Positions 18,096-28,197 of a stretch of 64,000 bases of DNA are shown one piece after another. The notes below the pieces were generated by a model. It saw only the letters and a program-made list of their open reading frames with translations, was not told the origin of the DNA and did not search any database. The position numbers and the translations under genes are program-made. Origin of the DNA: Streptomyces sp. NBC_00690 (GTDB lineage: Bacteria; Actinomycetota; Actinomycetes; Streptomycetales; Streptomycetaceae). How positions within the stretch are numbered: position 1 is the first letter of the stretch; each line of letters begins with the position of its first letter. The stretch is from assembly GCF_036226685.1 (NCBI RefSeq), contig NZ_CP109009.1, positions 7,095,501 through 7,159,500 of the forward strand, in the 5' to 3' direction.

Positions 18096-18450
18096 GGTGT
18101 CTTTGCGTGTACGGGGCGCAGTGTCGTGGTCCGTGAGTGCTCGGGCGCACAGAGCGCATCGGGCGCGAGAGCAGGAGTGGGCCGTCGGCACGGCGAGCTC
18201 GACCGGCCCCTGGACGGTCATGCAGTCGATTCGATCTCTGCGTCCGTCCCGACCTTCACCTCGATCCGCAGGGCCTGGTCACATTCGACCCGATTCGTTC
18301 CCGATCCGTTCCGTCAGGATGCGGGGCCTGAATGCGGGGCGAAGTGGATCACCGCTCTGACCAGCGGCCGAAGCGAAATGGCGAGACGAGACGGGTTAAA
18401 CCCCTGGTATTGTTGTCCTTGTCGCCGCGGGAGACCGCGGTGGTCACCTA
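18096..18450. promoter_or_regulatory. Gene-free region ahead of tRNA-Leu
   Basis: 355 bp with no supported gene. It should carry the promoter of the DUF2254 gene on the minus strand and of the tRNA on the plus strand. The stretch at 18395-18425, with lower GC and TATTGTTGTCC, lies close to the tRNA 5' end and could include its -10 region. Nothing else was seen. Confidence 0.35.
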
Positions 18451-18538
18451 GTCCGGGTGGCGGAATGGCAGACGCGCTAGCTTGAGGTGCTAGTGCCCTT
18501 TATCGGGCGTGGGGGTTCAAGTCCCCCCTCGGACACCA
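18451..18538 (+). tRNA. tRNA-Leu (anticodon GAG)
   Basis: An 88-nt cloverleaf with encoded CCA. The acceptor stem GTCCGGG pairs with CTCGGAC (one G-T). The anticodon stem CTAGC/GCTAG encloses loop TTGAGGT, giving anticodon GAG, which reads CUC and CUU. A long variable arm (TGCCC...GGGCG) confirms a class II tRNA such as leucine, and the T-arm is GGGGGTTCAAGTCCCCC. No integrase or partial tRNA duplicate was noticed nearby, so there is no sign of use as an attachment site. Confidence 0.95.
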
Positions 18539-18575
18539 GAAATCACCAGGGATGCCTTCCCTGATCGGTTTCATC

Positions 18576-18611
18576 GAACTCCCAGTACCGACTGACTCGG
18601 TCTGGGAGTTC
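18576..18611. terminator. Hairpin terminator after tRNA-Leu
   Basis: A strong stem-loop: GAACTCCCAG pairs with CTGGGAGTTC, with an inner ACCGA/TCGGT extension, followed by TTCGTGTAT. It lies 37 bp after the tRNA and before the 3' end of the minus-strand permease, so it may serve both. Confidence 0.75.
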
Positions 18612-18686
18612 TTCGTGTATCCCCTCGGATGTTCCTTGAGGGACACCTGCGGGCGGACCCGGTCGGCGGGCTCGCCCGACGCCGGC

Positions 18687-20654
18687 TCACCCGACGTGCA
18701 CACGCGGGCGGCGTTCCGGATCCGGCTCCGCCCGGCGCAGCACCTCCCGGGTCACCGGCGCGGTCTCCCCGTCGCCGAAGACCAGGAAGCGCAGCAGACG
18801 CCCGAAGGGAGCGCCCTCGGTCCAGGTGAAGTACGCGTGCGGAACGTCGCCGGTGAGATCCCGGACGCGCAGCAGGACCGCCGCGATCGCATTGGGGACC
18901 GTGGCAGCCTCCACCCGTAGTCTGCGCACCCCGTGTTTCTCCTCCCCGCGGACCAGCAGATCGGCCGTGAAGTCCGACGAGTCCTTCACGAACACCTCCA
19001 GGAAGAGCACCGGGCGCCCGTCGGGGATGTGGGTCTCCTGCCGCTGTTGGTACTCCTTCAGCCGGTAGGCGGCCGATGTGTGTTCCGACGGTGCGTTCGC
19101 GATGATCCGTAGGGGGCCGCCGGCGGCTGCCTCCTCGATGAAGTGTGTCGCCGTGGTGTCGAAGTCGACCTCCGCCGAGCGCAGTTCGAAAGCCCGGTGG
19201 ACCCGTGAGGCGAAGGACGTCAGCACGATGGTGACGATGAACAGTGCTGCGATCTTGATGCCGTCCGGACGCTCGATGACATTGGCGACGAGGGTGTACG
19301 CGAAGACCACCGTGATCACAGCGAATCCGATGGCCGCCCTGCGGCGTCCGGCCCGTCGAACCGCCACGGTGGAGGCGAACGACGCGGAGAGCATCAGGAC
19401 CAGGACGCCCGTGGCGTAGGCGCCGCTCTGCTTGTCGACGTTCGCATCGAAGTACCAGGTGATGACGGTGGCGATCGCCACGAACACCAGCACCAGGGGG
19501 CGTACGGCCCGGGTCCACTCGGGGGCCATGCCATAGCGGGGGAGGAACCTCGGTACGAGATTGAGGAGTCCGGCGAGCGCCGAGGCGCCGGCGAACCAGA
19601 GGATGCAGATGGTGGAGACGTCGTAGGCGGTGCCGAAGCCCTCCCCCAGATGCTGATGGGCCAGATAGGCGAGGGCGCGCCCGTTGGCGGGACCGCCGGC
19701 CTTGAAGTCGTCCTGGGGGATCAGCAGCGTCGTCGCCAGACTGGAGAGCAGCAGGAAGACGCTCATGATCAAAGCTGCGGTGGTGAGCAGTTTGCGGGTG
19801 TCCCTGATCCGGCCGACCGGGTGCTCGTACGTGTCCTGCGGGCCGCCTTTGATCTGTGGCATCACCGCCACTCCGGTCTCGAACCCGGACATGCCGAGGG
19901 CGAGTTTCGGGAAGACGAGCAGCGCCACCCCGATCATGACGAAGGGGGAGGAGTGCTCGGTCGTCATGGCGTCCCACCAGTCGGGGACCACGTGTGGCTC
20001 GTTGACCACCTGCCATGCGGAGCTGGCCAGCACGACCACGTTGAGCGTCAGATAGATGGCCACGAGCACGACCGCCACACCGATGGCCTCCCGGAACCCC
20101 TTGAGGAAGACCGCGCCGAGGAGGCCGATGAGAACCAGGGTGATCCAGAGGTTCTCACCGTGGAGCCACTGCGGCGCGTAGGGGTTCTCCACCACATGGG
20201 CGGAGGCGTCGGCGGCCGAGAGGGTGATGGTGATGATGAAGTCGGTGGCGGCGAATCCCAACAGGACCAGGACGAACAGTTTCCCGGCCCACCAGGGCAG
20301 CAGTCGTTCCAGCATGGCGATCGAGCCCTCGCCGTGCGGTGACTCCTTGGCGACCCGTCGGTAGACGGGGAGGGCCCCGAGCAGGGTCAGGGCCAGCAGT
20401 CCGAGGGTCGCCAGGGGGGAGAGGAGTCCCGCGGCCAGTGCGGCGATGCCGGGTTGGTAGCCGAGGGTGGAGAAGTAGTCCACCCCGGTCAGGCACATCA
20501 CGCGCCACCATCGATGGCCGCGGTGTTCTGCGGTGGGCGCCCGGTGGGGGCCGGGGTGTTGGGCCGGTTGGTCGGTCAGGCCGTTGAGCAGCCAGGCCCG
20601 ACACCGTGCGGTCAACTCGCCCCGTGTCCCACTGCCGGGTGTGGTGTCCGTCAT
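18687..20654 (-). CDS. APC-superfamily permease with cytosolic C-terminal domain
   Basis: 655 aa from the ATG at 20654 (GGAAGG upstream). About twelve hydrophobic segments fill residues 50-470, beginning with [13 protein letters not shown], followed by a 185-residue soluble C-terminal domain. The plan (APC fold plus cytosolic tail) resembles KimA-type potassium transporters and the actinobacterial amino-acid-transporter-like APC group; I cannot separate these by eye. Divergence from kdpFABC across one shared intergenic region favours a potassium-related role (inference). Substrate is therefore tentative. Confidence 0.8.
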   Translation of the reverse strand: MTDTTPGSGTRGELTARCRAWLLNGLTDQPAQHPGPHRAPTAEHRGHRWWRVMCLTGVDYFSTLGYQPGIAALAAGLLSPLATLGLLALTLLGALPVYRRVAKESPHGEGSIAMLERLLPWWAGKLFVLVLLGFAATDFIITITLSAADASAHVVENPYAPQWLHGENLWITLVLIGLLGAVFLKGFREAIGVAVVLVAIYLTLNVVVLASSAWQVVNEPHVVPDWWDAMTTEHSSPFVMIGVALLVFPKLALGMSGFETGVAVMPQIKGGPQDTYEHPVGRIRDTRKLLTTAALIMSVFLLLSSLATTLLIPQDDFKAGGPANGRALAYLAHQHLGEGFGTAYDVSTICILWFAGASALAGLLNLVPRFLPRYGMAPEWTRAVRPLVLVFVAIATVITWYFDANVDKQSGAYATGVLVLMLSASFASTVAVRRAGRRRAAIGFAVITVVFAYTLVANVIERPDGIKIAALFIVTIVLTSFASRVHRAFELRSAEVDFDTTATHFIEEAAAGGPLRIIANAPSEHTSAAYRLKEYQQRQETHIPDGRPVLFLEVFVKDSSDFTADLLVRGEEKHGVRRLRVEAATVPNAIAAVLLRVRDLTGDVPHAYFTWTEGAPFGRLLRFLVFGDGETAPVTREVLRRAEPDPERRPRVHVG

Positions 20655-21297
20655 CGTGCACCTTCCACCGTGAGGGGGCGAGGCCCGGTCTGCGGGGGAG
20701 CGAGTACAGCGGTGGCGCATGGGGTCGGGCCCGTGGTCCTGGGGCGGGGTGCGATGTGCCGGTCGGTGCCGCGGATCCGGTATGTGGTGCGGTGCACGGC
20801 CCTCGGGCCCGGCCGGATGGAGACCGCGCGCACCGGTGACGTTCGTCGCCCCTGCGTTGCCCGCGGGGGCGGTCGGCGCGCCTGTGGCTGCCCGGCGTCA
20901 CCGTCCACCTGTGGTCAGCCCCCTCGCGCCGCGGTCATCGCTGCCGACCGTTGGTCCTTGCCCGCCGTCTCTCGGTGACGAACCGTTGCCGCGCCCATCA
21001 CTCAGACCCGCAAATTACTGCAAATCATTACGAATATCAGCGACCCGCCGTCGATCTTCCGCGGTGGGTTCGTGTGGACCGTGCGGATGGATCGTTGGCG
21101 CATCCATCGATCAGTCGGTGCGATCACCACATCCCCCGGTGTCGCCGATGCCCCGACCAAGCAAGGGGGCCGGTTGCCGTACAGGTTCCGTCAAGAGCAG
21201 GTCCCCGGCCGTATGGGACACATCAACGAAACCGGCGGAGTGGCTGAAAAGGGGTTTCCTCGAATCGTCCCATCCCGCCCCACATAGGGAGCTCACG
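20655..21297. promoter_or_regulatory. Divergent control region between the APC permease and kdp
   Basis: 643 bp with no supported gene. The outstanding feature is an AT-rich island at 21010-21040, far below local GC, containing GCAAAT at 21010-21015 and again at 21020-21025, exactly one helical turn apart, then CATTACGAATATC. It could be a response-regulator (KdpE-type) or other operator plus promoter. From there to the first kdp start is a leader of about 250 nt, long enough for RNA-based control, but I see no riboswitch fold. Confidence 0.45.
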
Positions 21298-21381
21298 ATG
21301 GCCGATGTGGCCTTCGTCGTTGTCACGATCGCGGTCTTCGCGCTGGTGGCCGTTGTCGCCAAGGGGGTGGCGAAGCTGTGA
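21298..21381 (+). CDS. 27-aa membrane peptide preceding kdpF
   Basis: ATG with GGGAGCTCACG upstream. The 27 residues are one hydrophobic helix (V-A-F-V-V-V-T-I-A-V-F-A-L-V-A-V-V-A) ending K-G-V-A-K-L. Its TGA overlaps the GTG of kdpF (GTGA), so the two are coupled. It looks like a second KdpF-sized subunit or stabiliser of the Kdp complex, but I know no established name for it. Confidence 0.6.
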   Translation: MADVAFVVVTIAVFALVAVVAKGVAKL

Positions 21382-21467
21382 CTGCCGAGAACGTTGTCGG
21401 TGTGATCGTGGCGGTCGCCCTCCTGGGCTATCTCGTCCTCGCGCTTCTGTACCCGGAGAGGTTCTAG
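21378..21467 (+). CDS. kdpF: K+-transporting ATPase small subunit KdpF
   Basis: 29 aa, GTG start overlapping the preceding stop. One transmembrane helix followed by the typical KdpF ending [11 protein letters not shown]. KdpF is a lipid-like stabiliser of the KdpFABC complex. It lies 7 bp before kdpA. Confidence 0.9.
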   Translation: MTAENVVGVIVAVALLGYLVLALLYPERF

Positions 21468-21474
21468 CCCGGAT

Positions 21475-23139
21475 ATGAGTTCCGTACTTGCCGGTGTGCT
21501 CCAGTTGCTGGCGCTCATAGCGGCCCTGGGGTTGGTGTATCGCCCGTTGGGTGACTACATGGCCCGTGTGTATGCGTCGGAAAGGCACTACCGGCCGGAG
21601 AAGTGGATCTACAAGGCCATCGGAGCCGACCCCGACACACAGATGCGGTGGCCCGCCTATCTCCGCGGAGTGCTCGCGTTCTCAGCGGTGAGCGTGCTCT
21701 TCCTCTATCTGCTCCAGAGGTTGCAGGGGGTGCTTCCGGGGTCGCTCGGCTTCCAGTCGATAGACCCCGACCAAGCCTTCAACACCGCCGCGTCGTTCGT
21801 TGCCAACACCAACTGGCAGTCGTACTACGGCGAGCAGGCCATGGGGCACGTGGTGCAGACCGGTGGACTCGCGGTACAGAACTTCGTGTCCGCAGCGGTC
21901 GGCATGGCGGTGGCCGTTGCGTTGGTACGGGGATTCGCCCGTTCGCGCACCGGAGAGCTGGGGAACTTCTGGTCGGACCTGGTCCGGGGCACGGTCCGCA
22001 TCCTGCTTCCGATCTCGGTGATCGCCGCGCTGATCCTGGTCGCCTGCGGTGTGATCCAGAACTTCGCGGGGATCCATGAGGTCGGTCAGTTCCAGGGTGG
22101 AACCCAACAGTGGAACGGTGGTGCGGTCGCCTCTCAGGAGGCCATCAAGGAACTGGGCACCAATGGTGGCGGCTACTTCAACGCCAACTCCGCCCACCCG
22201 TTCGAGAACCCCAACGCCATCTCGAACCTGCTGGAGATCTTCCTCATCCTGCTGATCCCGTTCTCCCTCACCCGCACCTTCGGGCAATTGGTGGGCAACG
22301 TCCGGCAGGGGTACGCCCTCCTTGGCACGATGGCCGTGATCTGGATCGGGTTCAGCGCCCTGATGATGTGGACGGAGTTCGCCCACAACGGTCCCGCACC
22401 GGAAACTGCGGGCGGCTCGATGGAGGGCAAGGAGACCCGGTTCGGCATCGCGGGCTCCTCCCTGTTCGCCGTGGCGACGACCCTCACGTCCACGGGCGCG
22501 GTCAACAGCTTCCACTCCTCGTACACCGGGTTCGGCGGTGGCATCACCATGCTGGGGATGCAACTGGGCGAGATCGCACCCGGAGGTGTGGGGTCGGGAC
22601 TGTACGGAATGTTGATCATGGCGATCATCGCGGTCTTCCTCGCCGGTCTGATGGTGGGCCGCACCCCGGAGTACCTGGGGAAGAAACTCGGCACCCGAGA
22701 GATCAAGCTCGCGGCCTGCTACATCCTGATCACGCCCACCCTGGTGCTCGGCTTCACCGCCGCCGCCCTGGCCCTGCCGACGCCGGGGAACTCGATGACC
22801 AACTCCGGAGCCCATGGCTTCTCGGAGATCCTGTACGCCTACACCTCGGGCGCCAATAACAACGGATCGGCCTTCGCCGGTCTGAACGCGGACACCCAGT
22901 GGTTCAACACCACCATCGGTCTCGCGATGCTGCTGGGCCGCTTCCTGCCGATCCTCTTCGTCCTCGCGCTGGCCGGCTCGCTCGCCGAGCAGCGGCCCGT
23001 TCCCGCCACCGTGGGCACCCTGCGCACGGAGAAGCCCCTGTTCTCCGGGCTCCTGGTCGGCACCATCCTCATCATCACCGGACTGACCTACTTCCCGGCC
23101 CTGGCGCTGGGTCCGCTCGCTGAAGGGCTCGCGTCATGA
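21475..23139 (+). CDS. kdpA: K+-transporting ATPase channel-like subunit KdpA
   Basis: A 554-aa membrane protein with about ten transmembrane segments, related to the SKT potassium-transporter fold. Selectivity-filter loops are visible, for example [19 protein letters not shown] and [14 protein letters not shown]. KdpA takes up K+ from outside under severe potassium limitation and passes it to KdpB. Length and order are normal. It overlaps kdpB by 4 bp. Expression of kdp is generally controlled by KdpDE, which are not in this window. Confidence 0.97.
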   Translation: MSSVLAGVLQLLALIAALGLVYRPLGDYMARVYASERHYRPEKWIYKAIGADPDTQMRWPAYLRGVLAFSAVSVLFLYLLQRLQGVLPGSLGFQSIDPDQAFNTAASFVANTNWQSYYGEQAMGHVVQTGGLAVQNFVSAAVGMAVAVALVRGFARSRTGELGNFWSDLVRGTVRILLPISVIAALILVACGVIQNFAGIHEVGQFQGGTQQWNGGAVASQEAIKELGTNGGGYFNANSAHPFENPNAISNLLEIFLILLIPFSLTRTFGQLVGNVRQGYALLGTMAVIWIGFSALMMWTEFAHNGPAPETAGGSMEGKETRFGIAGSSLFAVATTLTSTGAVNSFHSSYTGFGGGITMLGMQLGEIAPGGVGSGLYGMLIMAIIAVFLAGLMVGRTPEYLGKKLGTREIKLAACYILITPTLVLGFTAAALALPTPGNSMTNSGAHGFSEILYAYTSGANNNGSAFAGLNADTQWFNTTIGLAMLLGRFLPILFVLALAGSLAEQRPVPATVGTLRTEKPLFSGLLVGTILIITGLTYFPALALGPLAEGLAS

Positions 23140-25241
23140 GCACGATGACACCCACCCGGGCACCACACCCGCACGACCCCCGTGACACCGCACCGGCAGC
23201 CCATCGGGTCGGCGGCGGCCTGTTCGACCCCCGGCAACTCATCGCCTCCCTCCCCGACGCACTGCGCAAGCTTGACCCACGGGTGATGGTCAAGTCCCCG
23301 GTGATGTTCGTCGTCCTGGTCGGCTCGGTTCTCACCACCGCCCTTGCCATCACCGATCCCGGCGACTGGTTCGGTTGGGCGATCACTGCCTGGCTCTGGT
23401 TGACCACCCTCTTCGCCAACCTCGCCGAGGCGGTCGCCGAGGGCCGAGGCAAGGCCCAGGCGGACACCCTGCGCCAGGCCAAGACCGACACCGTCGCCCG
23501 CAGGCTCATCGGTACCGTCGAGGAACGCGTCCCCGGCACCGAACTGCGCATCGACGACCTCGTGGTCTGCGAGGCGGGGGATGTCATCCCGGGCGACGGT
23601 GACGTCGTCGAAGGTGTCGCATCCGTCGACGAGTCCGCGATCACCGGCGAATCCGCCCCGGTCATCAGGGAATCCGGAGGCGACCGCAGCGCGGTCACCG
23701 GCGGTACGAAGGTACTGTCCGACCGGATCGTCGTGAAGATCACCACCAAACCGGGGGAGACCTTCATCGATCGGATGATCGCCCTGGTCGAAGGCGCCGC
23801 GCGACAGAAGACGCCCAACGAGATAGCCCTCAACATTCTGCTGGCCTCACTGACTGTCGTCTTCCTCCTCGCCGTGGTCACCCTCAAACCGTTCGCCACC
23901 TACGCGGGGGCCGACGAACAGACCTCGCTGATCGTGCTCACCGCACTGTTGGTCTGTCTGATCCCCACCACCATCGGCGCCCTGCTGTCCGCGATCGGCA
24001 TCGCCGGCATGGACCGACTCGTCCAGCGCAATGTGCTGGCCATGTCCGGCCGCGCCGTCGAGGCGGCCGGTGATGTCTCGACCCTCCTCCTCGACAAGAC
24101 GGGCACCATCACACTCGGCAACCGTCAGGCCGCCGAATTCGTCCCCGTCGACGGAGTGGGTGCCGCCGAACTCGCGGACGCGGCCCAACTCTCCTCCCTC
24201 GCCGATGAGACACCCGAAGGCCGATCCATCGTCGTCCTCGCAAAAGAGGCCCATGGACTGCGCGAACGTCACCCGGGTGAACTGACCGGCACCGAATGGG
24301 TTCCCTTCACCGCACAGTCCCGCATGTCCGGCGTCAACACCGCCGGCCGTCGTATCCGCAAGGGCGCCACCGGCTCCATCGTCGCCTGGGTCCGGGAGCA
24401 GGGAGGTGACATCTCCCCCGACGCCGACCACATCGCCGACGCCATCGCCGAAGCCGGCGGTACCCCCCTGCTGGTCGCCGTCGCCGATGCGGAAGGGGCC
24501 CGCGTACTCGGCGTCATCCACCTCAAGGACGTCGTCAAGGAAGGGATGCGGGAGCGCTTCGACGAACTGCGCCGGATGGGCATCCGCACCGTCATGATCA
24601 CCGGCGACAATCCGCTCACCGCCCGTGCCATCGCCAAGGAAGCCGGCGTCGACGACTACCTCGCCGAAGCCACCCCCGAGGACAAGATGGCCCTCATCAA
24701 GCGTGAACAGGCGGGCGGCAAGCTCGTCGCCATGACCGGTGACGGCACCAACGACGCCCCCGCACTCGCCCAAGCCGACGTCGGCGTCGCCATGAACACC
24801 GGCACCTCAGCCGCCAAAGAGGCCGGCAACATGGTCGACCTTGACTCCAACCCCACCAAACTCATCGAGATCGTCGAGATCGGCAAGCAACTCCTCATCA
24901 CCCGAGGCGCACTCACCACGTTCTCCATCGCCAACGACGTGGCCAAGTACTTCGCGATCATCCCCGCCATGTTCGCCGTCGTCTATCCCGGCCTCGACAA
25001 ACTCAACATCATGCGGCTCGCCTCGCCCGAGTCGGCGATCCTGTCCGCCGTCATCTTCAATGCGCTCATCATCATCGCCCTGGTGCCCCTCGCCCTCAGG
25101 GGAGTCCGCTACCGACCCGCGAGCGCGGACCGGATGCTGCGACGCAATCTCACCGTCTACGGGCTCGGCGGTCTGGTCGCCCCCTTCATCGGCATCAAGA
25201 TCATCGACCTGCTCATCTCCCTCTTCCCCGGCATCAGGTGA
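23136..25241 (+). CDS. kdpB: K+-transporting P-type ATPase subunit KdpB
   Basis: A 701-aa P-type ATPase, ATG overlapping kdpA. The phosphorylated aspartate lies in D-K-T-G-T at residue 320. Also visible are the actuator-domain T-G-E-S-A, the hinge [12 protein letters not shown] and M-I-T-G-D-N-P. It hydrolyses ATP to drive the KdpFABC complex. The N-terminal 45 residues are a Pro/His-rich extension. It is followed by kdpC with a stop/start overlap or a 5-bp gap depending on the start used. Confidence 0.97.
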   Translation: MSTMTPTRAPHPHDPRDTAPAAHRVGGGLFDPRQLIASLPDALRKLDPRVMVKSPVMFVVLVGSVLTTALAITDPGDWFGWAITAWLWLTTLFANLAEAVAEGRGKAQADTLRQAKTDTVARRLIGTVEERVPGTELRIDDLVVCEAGDVIPGDGDVVEGVASVDESAITGESAPVIRESGGDRSAVTGGTKVLSDRIVVKITTKPGETFIDRMIALVEGAARQKTPNEIALNILLASLTVVFLLAVVTLKPFATYAGADEQTSLIVLTALLVCLIPTTIGALLSAIGIAGMDRLVQRNVLAMSGRAVEAAGDVSTLLLDKTGTITLGNRQAAEFVPVDGVGAAELADAAQLSSLADETPEGRSIVVLAKEAHGLRERHPGELTGTEWVPFTAQSRMSGVNTAGRRIRKGATGSIVAWVREQGGDISPDADHIADAIAEAGGTPLLVAVADAEGARVLGVIHLKDVVKEGMRERFDELRRMGIRTVMITGDNPLTARAIAKEAGVDDYLAEATPEDKMALIKREQAGGKLVAMTGDGTNDAPALAQADVGVAMNTGTSAAKEAGNMVDLDSNPTKLIEIVEIGKQLLITRGALTTFSIANDVAKYFAIIPAMFAVVYPGLDKLNIMRLASPESAILSAVIFNALIIIALVPLALRGVRYRPASADRMLRRNLTVYGLGGLVAPFIGIKIIDLLISLFPGIR

Positions 25242-25246
25242 CCGCC

Positions 25247-25930
25247 ATGAACACCTCCATCCGCAACACCGGACGCCTGCTCACGGCCGCACTGCGCACC
25301 CTCCTGGTGCTGACCGTCGTCTGCGGTGTCCTCTACCCCCTCGCCGTCACCGGTGCCGCACAGACGCTCTTCCCCCACCAGGCCAACAGCTCCGAACTCA
25401 AAGCCGAAGGAAAGGTCGTCGGCTCGTCCCTGATCGGACAGACCTACCAACTCCCCAAGAAGGATCCCGACGACCCGGACGAGGCGGCCAGGCCCGATCT
25501 GCGCTGGTTCCAACCCCGCCCCTCCAACGGACTCGGCACCAACAGCGTCAACACCCAGTACGCGCTGATCCTCTCCGGTGCCACCAACCGCTCAGCCGAC
25601 AACGCCGAACTTGTCCAATGGATCGAGGACGCCAAGAAGGCCGTGATCCAGGACAACGCGACCGAGGGGCGCAGGATCAGCCCGTCCGAGGTGCCCGCCG
25701 ACGCCGTCACCTCGTCCGGTTCCGGACTCGACCCCCACATTTCCCCCGCCTACGCACGTCTCCAGGCCCAGCGGGTCGCCGAACGCAACGGACTCCCCGC
25801 CGACGAGGTGGAGGCCCTCGTGGCGGACCACACCCAGGGCCGCATCCTCGGATTCATCGGGGAGCCCCGCGTCAATGTCCTGCGACTCAACGCCGAACTG
25901 AAGGAACTGGTCTCACGGCAGGCCCGTTGA
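25247..25930 (+). CDS. kdpC: K+-transporting ATPase subunit KdpC
   Basis: 227 aa from the ATG at 25247, which has AGGTGA 6 nt upstream; a GTG at 25238 overlapping the kdpB stop would add three residues. A single N-terminal membrane helix (about residues 9-35) and a periplasmic domain with G-S-S-L-I-G-Q, W-F-Q-P-R-P-S and S-G-S-G-L-D-P-H-I-S-P are KdpC hallmarks. It stabilises the pump and increases K+ affinity. The operon ends here at a strong hairpin. Confidence 0.96.
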   Translation: MNTSIRNTGRLLTAALRTLLVLTVVCGVLYPLAVTGAAQTLFPHQANSSELKAEGKVVGSSLIGQTYQLPKKDPDDPDEAARPDLRWFQPRPSNGLGTNSVNTQYALILSGATNRSADNAELVQWIEDAKKAVIQDNATEGRRISPSEVPADAVTSSGSGLDPHISPAYARLQAQRVAERNGLPADEVEALVADHTQGRILGFIGEPRVNVLRLNAELKELVSRQAR

Positions 25931-25938
25931 GCTTCCCC

Positions 25939-25981
25939 GCCACGGCGGCCGGGACCCGATTCGGGTCCCGGCCGCCGTGGC
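25939..25981. terminator. Perfect hairpin after kdpC
   Basis: Twenty-one-base arms (starting GCCACGGCGGCCGGGACCCG) form a near-continuous perfect inverted repeat with a minimal loop. It sits between kdpC and the convergent amidohydrolase gene, so it probably ends both transcripts. Confidence 0.85.
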
Positions 25982-26005
25982 TCGTGCCGTCACTGCGCCA
26001 CCGGA

Positions 26006-26821
26006 TCAGTGCCCGGCCCGCTGCCCCGGTGTCCATACGTCGACGAGTGCCGCCAAAGCACCCGCCAGCGTGATCAAACCCGGACCCGCCGGCCCGCCCG
26101 GCTCCTCCAGATACAGGTCCCGACGGATCTCCACCACCAACGCGCCGACCCGAGCGTCCTTGCCGTAGAAATCCAACGGCACATAGGCGCCGGCGAAGGG
26201 GGTGTTCACCTCGATGTCACCGCAGTGCGCGAACGCCTCCCGGGCGGCCGTGAGGAGCTCGGAGGGCGTGTGGAATTCGTCCGTACCCAGACAGATCGGT
26301 GGTCGCGGACCGTCGCCGTGCAGTTCATAGGGCAGCCGCCGCGAGGGGTACGAGTGGACGTCGATCACCACGGCCCGGCCGGTGGCGGCCAACCGGCCCG
26401 CCACCGCCGCCGTCATCGAGCGGGCGTACGGATGGAAGTACCGCGAGATCAGCGGTTGCGGATCCACCGACCCCCGCAGCGTCCTGCCCTGGGTGGTGCG
26501 GGTGTAGACCGCGCCCATCCCGACGGCCGCCATCTCCTCGCGCTCATCGGGGAACCGCTCGGGATCGACGACCAGCCGTGAGAGTTCGTTGACGAACTGC
26601 CACGGCCGCACCGCCGCCCGCTCGGCCGCCGCAGCCGCCAACCGTGCCGTGTGGGAGTCGGTGATGTGGTCGAGTTCTCGCTCCAGCGCCTCATCGTCGA
26701 GGACGATGCCCGCACGCACCGCGTCGGGGATCGCCCGCGAGGAGTGTGGTACGTGAAGGATCACCGGGGACTCATGCGCGCCAGGCACTAGCGCGAAGGA
26801 GACGGGGTGCTCAGATGCCAT
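26006..26821 (-). CDS. N-formylglutamate amidohydrolase family protein
   Basis: A 271-aa protein, ATG start. Family motifs include V-P-H-S-S-R near residue 25, a D-H-I-T-D segment, F-V-N-E-L-S-R-L-V-V-D-P-E-R-F-P and V-I-D-V-H-S-Y-P-S-R, the His/Glu/Asp pieces of the zinc-dependent amidohydrolase site. Members release formate from N-formylglutamate in histidine breakdown or act on related amides. No hut genes are nearby, so the substrate remains open. It converges on kdpC. Confidence 0.9.
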   Translation of the reverse strand: MASEHPVSFALVPGAHESPVILHVPHSSRAIPDAVRAGIVLDDEALERELDHITDSHTARLAAAAAERAAVRPWQFVNELSRLVVDPERFPDEREEMAAVGMGAVYTRTTQGRTLRGSVDPQPLISRYFHPYARSMTAAVAGRLAATGRAVVIDVHSYPSRRLPYELHGDGPRPPICLGTDEFHTPSELLTAAREAFAHCGDIEVNTPFAGAYVPLDFYGKDARVGALVVEIRRDLYLEEPGGPAGPGLITLAGALAALVDVWTPGQRAGH

Positions 26822-26893
26822 GGATCGCTCTCTTCGGGCCGGTGCCCAAGGGGGTGAGGGAATGGGCGGTGGGCCCGGCTGGACGCCCTTCGG

Positions 26894-28195
26894 CTAGCGC
26901 GGGTCGCTCACGATGACACCGTCCTTCTCAGGGCCGGGCACGTGCCCCTCCTGCGCCGGTACGTCGGCTCCCGTGGCTTCCGGTGGGAGAGCCGCACTGT
27001 GCGCCGGGCCGTCGTGGCACTCGGGCAACGGCTCCTTGCGCCTGCGGGTCTGCTGCGCCCTGGCCACCAGAGGTTCGGTCCAGCGGGCTGCCAGCGGCCC
27101 CAGCACCACCAGGATCAGGACGTACGCCGTGGCGATCGGGCCGATCCTCGGTTCGGTGGCGACGGCCAGACCGGCGATCACGATGGAGAACTCACCGCGG
27201 GCGACCAGCGCGCCGCCCGCCCGCAGTCGACCGCGCGGTCCGATCCCGACCCGACCGGCCGCGTACCAACCGGTGAGGATCTTGGTGACCGCTGTGACCA
27301 CGGCGAGCAGCAGTGCGGGCAGCAGCACCGGGGGAATCGCCGTCGGATCCGTGGAGAGTCCGAAGAAGACGAAGAACACCGCCGCGAAGAGGTCGCGCAA
27401 CGGAGTGAGCAGCTTGCGCGCGCCTTCGGCGACCTCACCCGACAGTGCGATGCCCACGAGGAAGGCACCGACCGCAGCCGAGACCTGGAGTTCCTGCGCG
27501 ATGCCCGCCACCAGCAGGGTCAGACCGAGGACCACCAGGAGCAGCATCTCGGGATTGTCCGACGAAACCGCGCGGCTGATCAGCCGTCCGTGTCGCAGCG
27601 CCAGATAGAGCACGATGCCGACCGCCCCGAGCGCGATCAGCAGAGTGATGCTGCCGCCGGCGAGCCCGACGCCCGCGAGTAGCGCCGTCAGCAGGGGGAG
27701 GTAGACGGCCATCGCCAGGTCTTCCATGACCAGGATGCCGAGGATCACCGGTGTCTCCCGGTTGCCCAGGCGCCCCAGGTCGGTCAGCACCTTGGCGATC
27801 ACACCGGAGGAGGAGATCCAGGTGACACCCGCGAGGGCGACCGCCGCCACCGGCCCCCAGCCCAGCAGGAGTGCCGCTGCCGCACCCGGCAGCGCATTGA
27901 GGACGAAGTCGACCGCGCCCGACGGGTACTGGGTCTTCAGACTGCCGACCAGTTCGGACGCCGAGTACTCCAGGCCGAGCAGGAGCAGCAGCAGGATGAC
28001 GCCGATCTCCGCGCCCACGGCGACGAAGTCCTCGCTGGCGCTCAGCGGCAGCAGCCCGCCCGTGCCGAACGCCAGCCCCACCAGCAGATAGAGCGGGATG
28101 GGGGAGAGGCCGATGCGTCCCGCGAACCGGCCTATCAGCCCCAGACCGAGAATGATCGCACCCAGCTCGATCAGCAGTTCGGTGGTGTGGTGCAC
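26894..28195 (-). CDS. CPA2 cation/proton antiporter (KhtU-like)
   Basis: A 433-aa protein, GTG start with GGAGG just upstream inside the end of the preceding gene. About twelve to thirteen hydrophobic helices cover residues 5-385, with Na+/H+-exchanger features (L-L-L-L-L-G-L-E-Y-S, a G-V-T-W-I-S-S-S-G-V segment and R-G-E-F-S). The Pro/Ala-rich C-terminus is cytosolic and lacks the RCK domain of KefB/KefC. Instead an RCK_C-type subunit is encoded immediately upstream, the arrangement of the Bacillus K+/H+ antiporter KhtTU. It probably exports K+ (or another monovalent cation) in exchange for protons. Confidence 0.9.
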   Translation of the reverse strand: MHHTTELLIELGAIILGLGLIGRFAGRIGLSPIPLYLLVGLAFGTGGLLPLSASEDFVAVGAEIGVILLLLLLGLEYSASELVGSLKTQYPSGAVDFVLNALPGAAAALLLGWGPVAAVALAGVTWISSSGVIAKVLTDLGRLGNRETPVILGILVMEDLAMAVYLPLLTALLAGVGLAGGSITLLIALGAVGIVLYLALRHGRLISRAVSSDNPEMLLLVVLGLTLLVAGIAQELQVSAAVGAFLVGIALSGEVAEGARKLLTPLRDLFAAVFFVFFGLSTDPTAIPPVLLPALLLAVVTAVTKILTGWYAAGRVGIGPRGRLRAGGALVARGEFSIVIAGLAVATEPRIGPIATAYVLILVVLGPLAARWTEPLVARAQQTRRRKEPLPECHDGPAHSAALPPEATGADVPAQEGHVPGPEKDGVIVSDPR

Positions 28196-28197
28196 GC

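Noticed and set aside
18451..18538. tRNA-Leu as an integration site for a mobile island
   Set aside because: No integrase, no second copy of the tRNA 3' end and no change in composition on either side.
20655..21297. c-di-AMP or other riboswitch in the kdp leader
   Set aside because: The leader is long enough, but I could not recognise the conserved core or a convincing fold by eye; needs a covariance-model search.
26006..26821. Histidine-utilisation (hut) locus around the N-formylglutamate amidohydrolase
   Set aside because: No hutH, hutU or hutI neighbours; the gene sits between kdpC and an antiporter.
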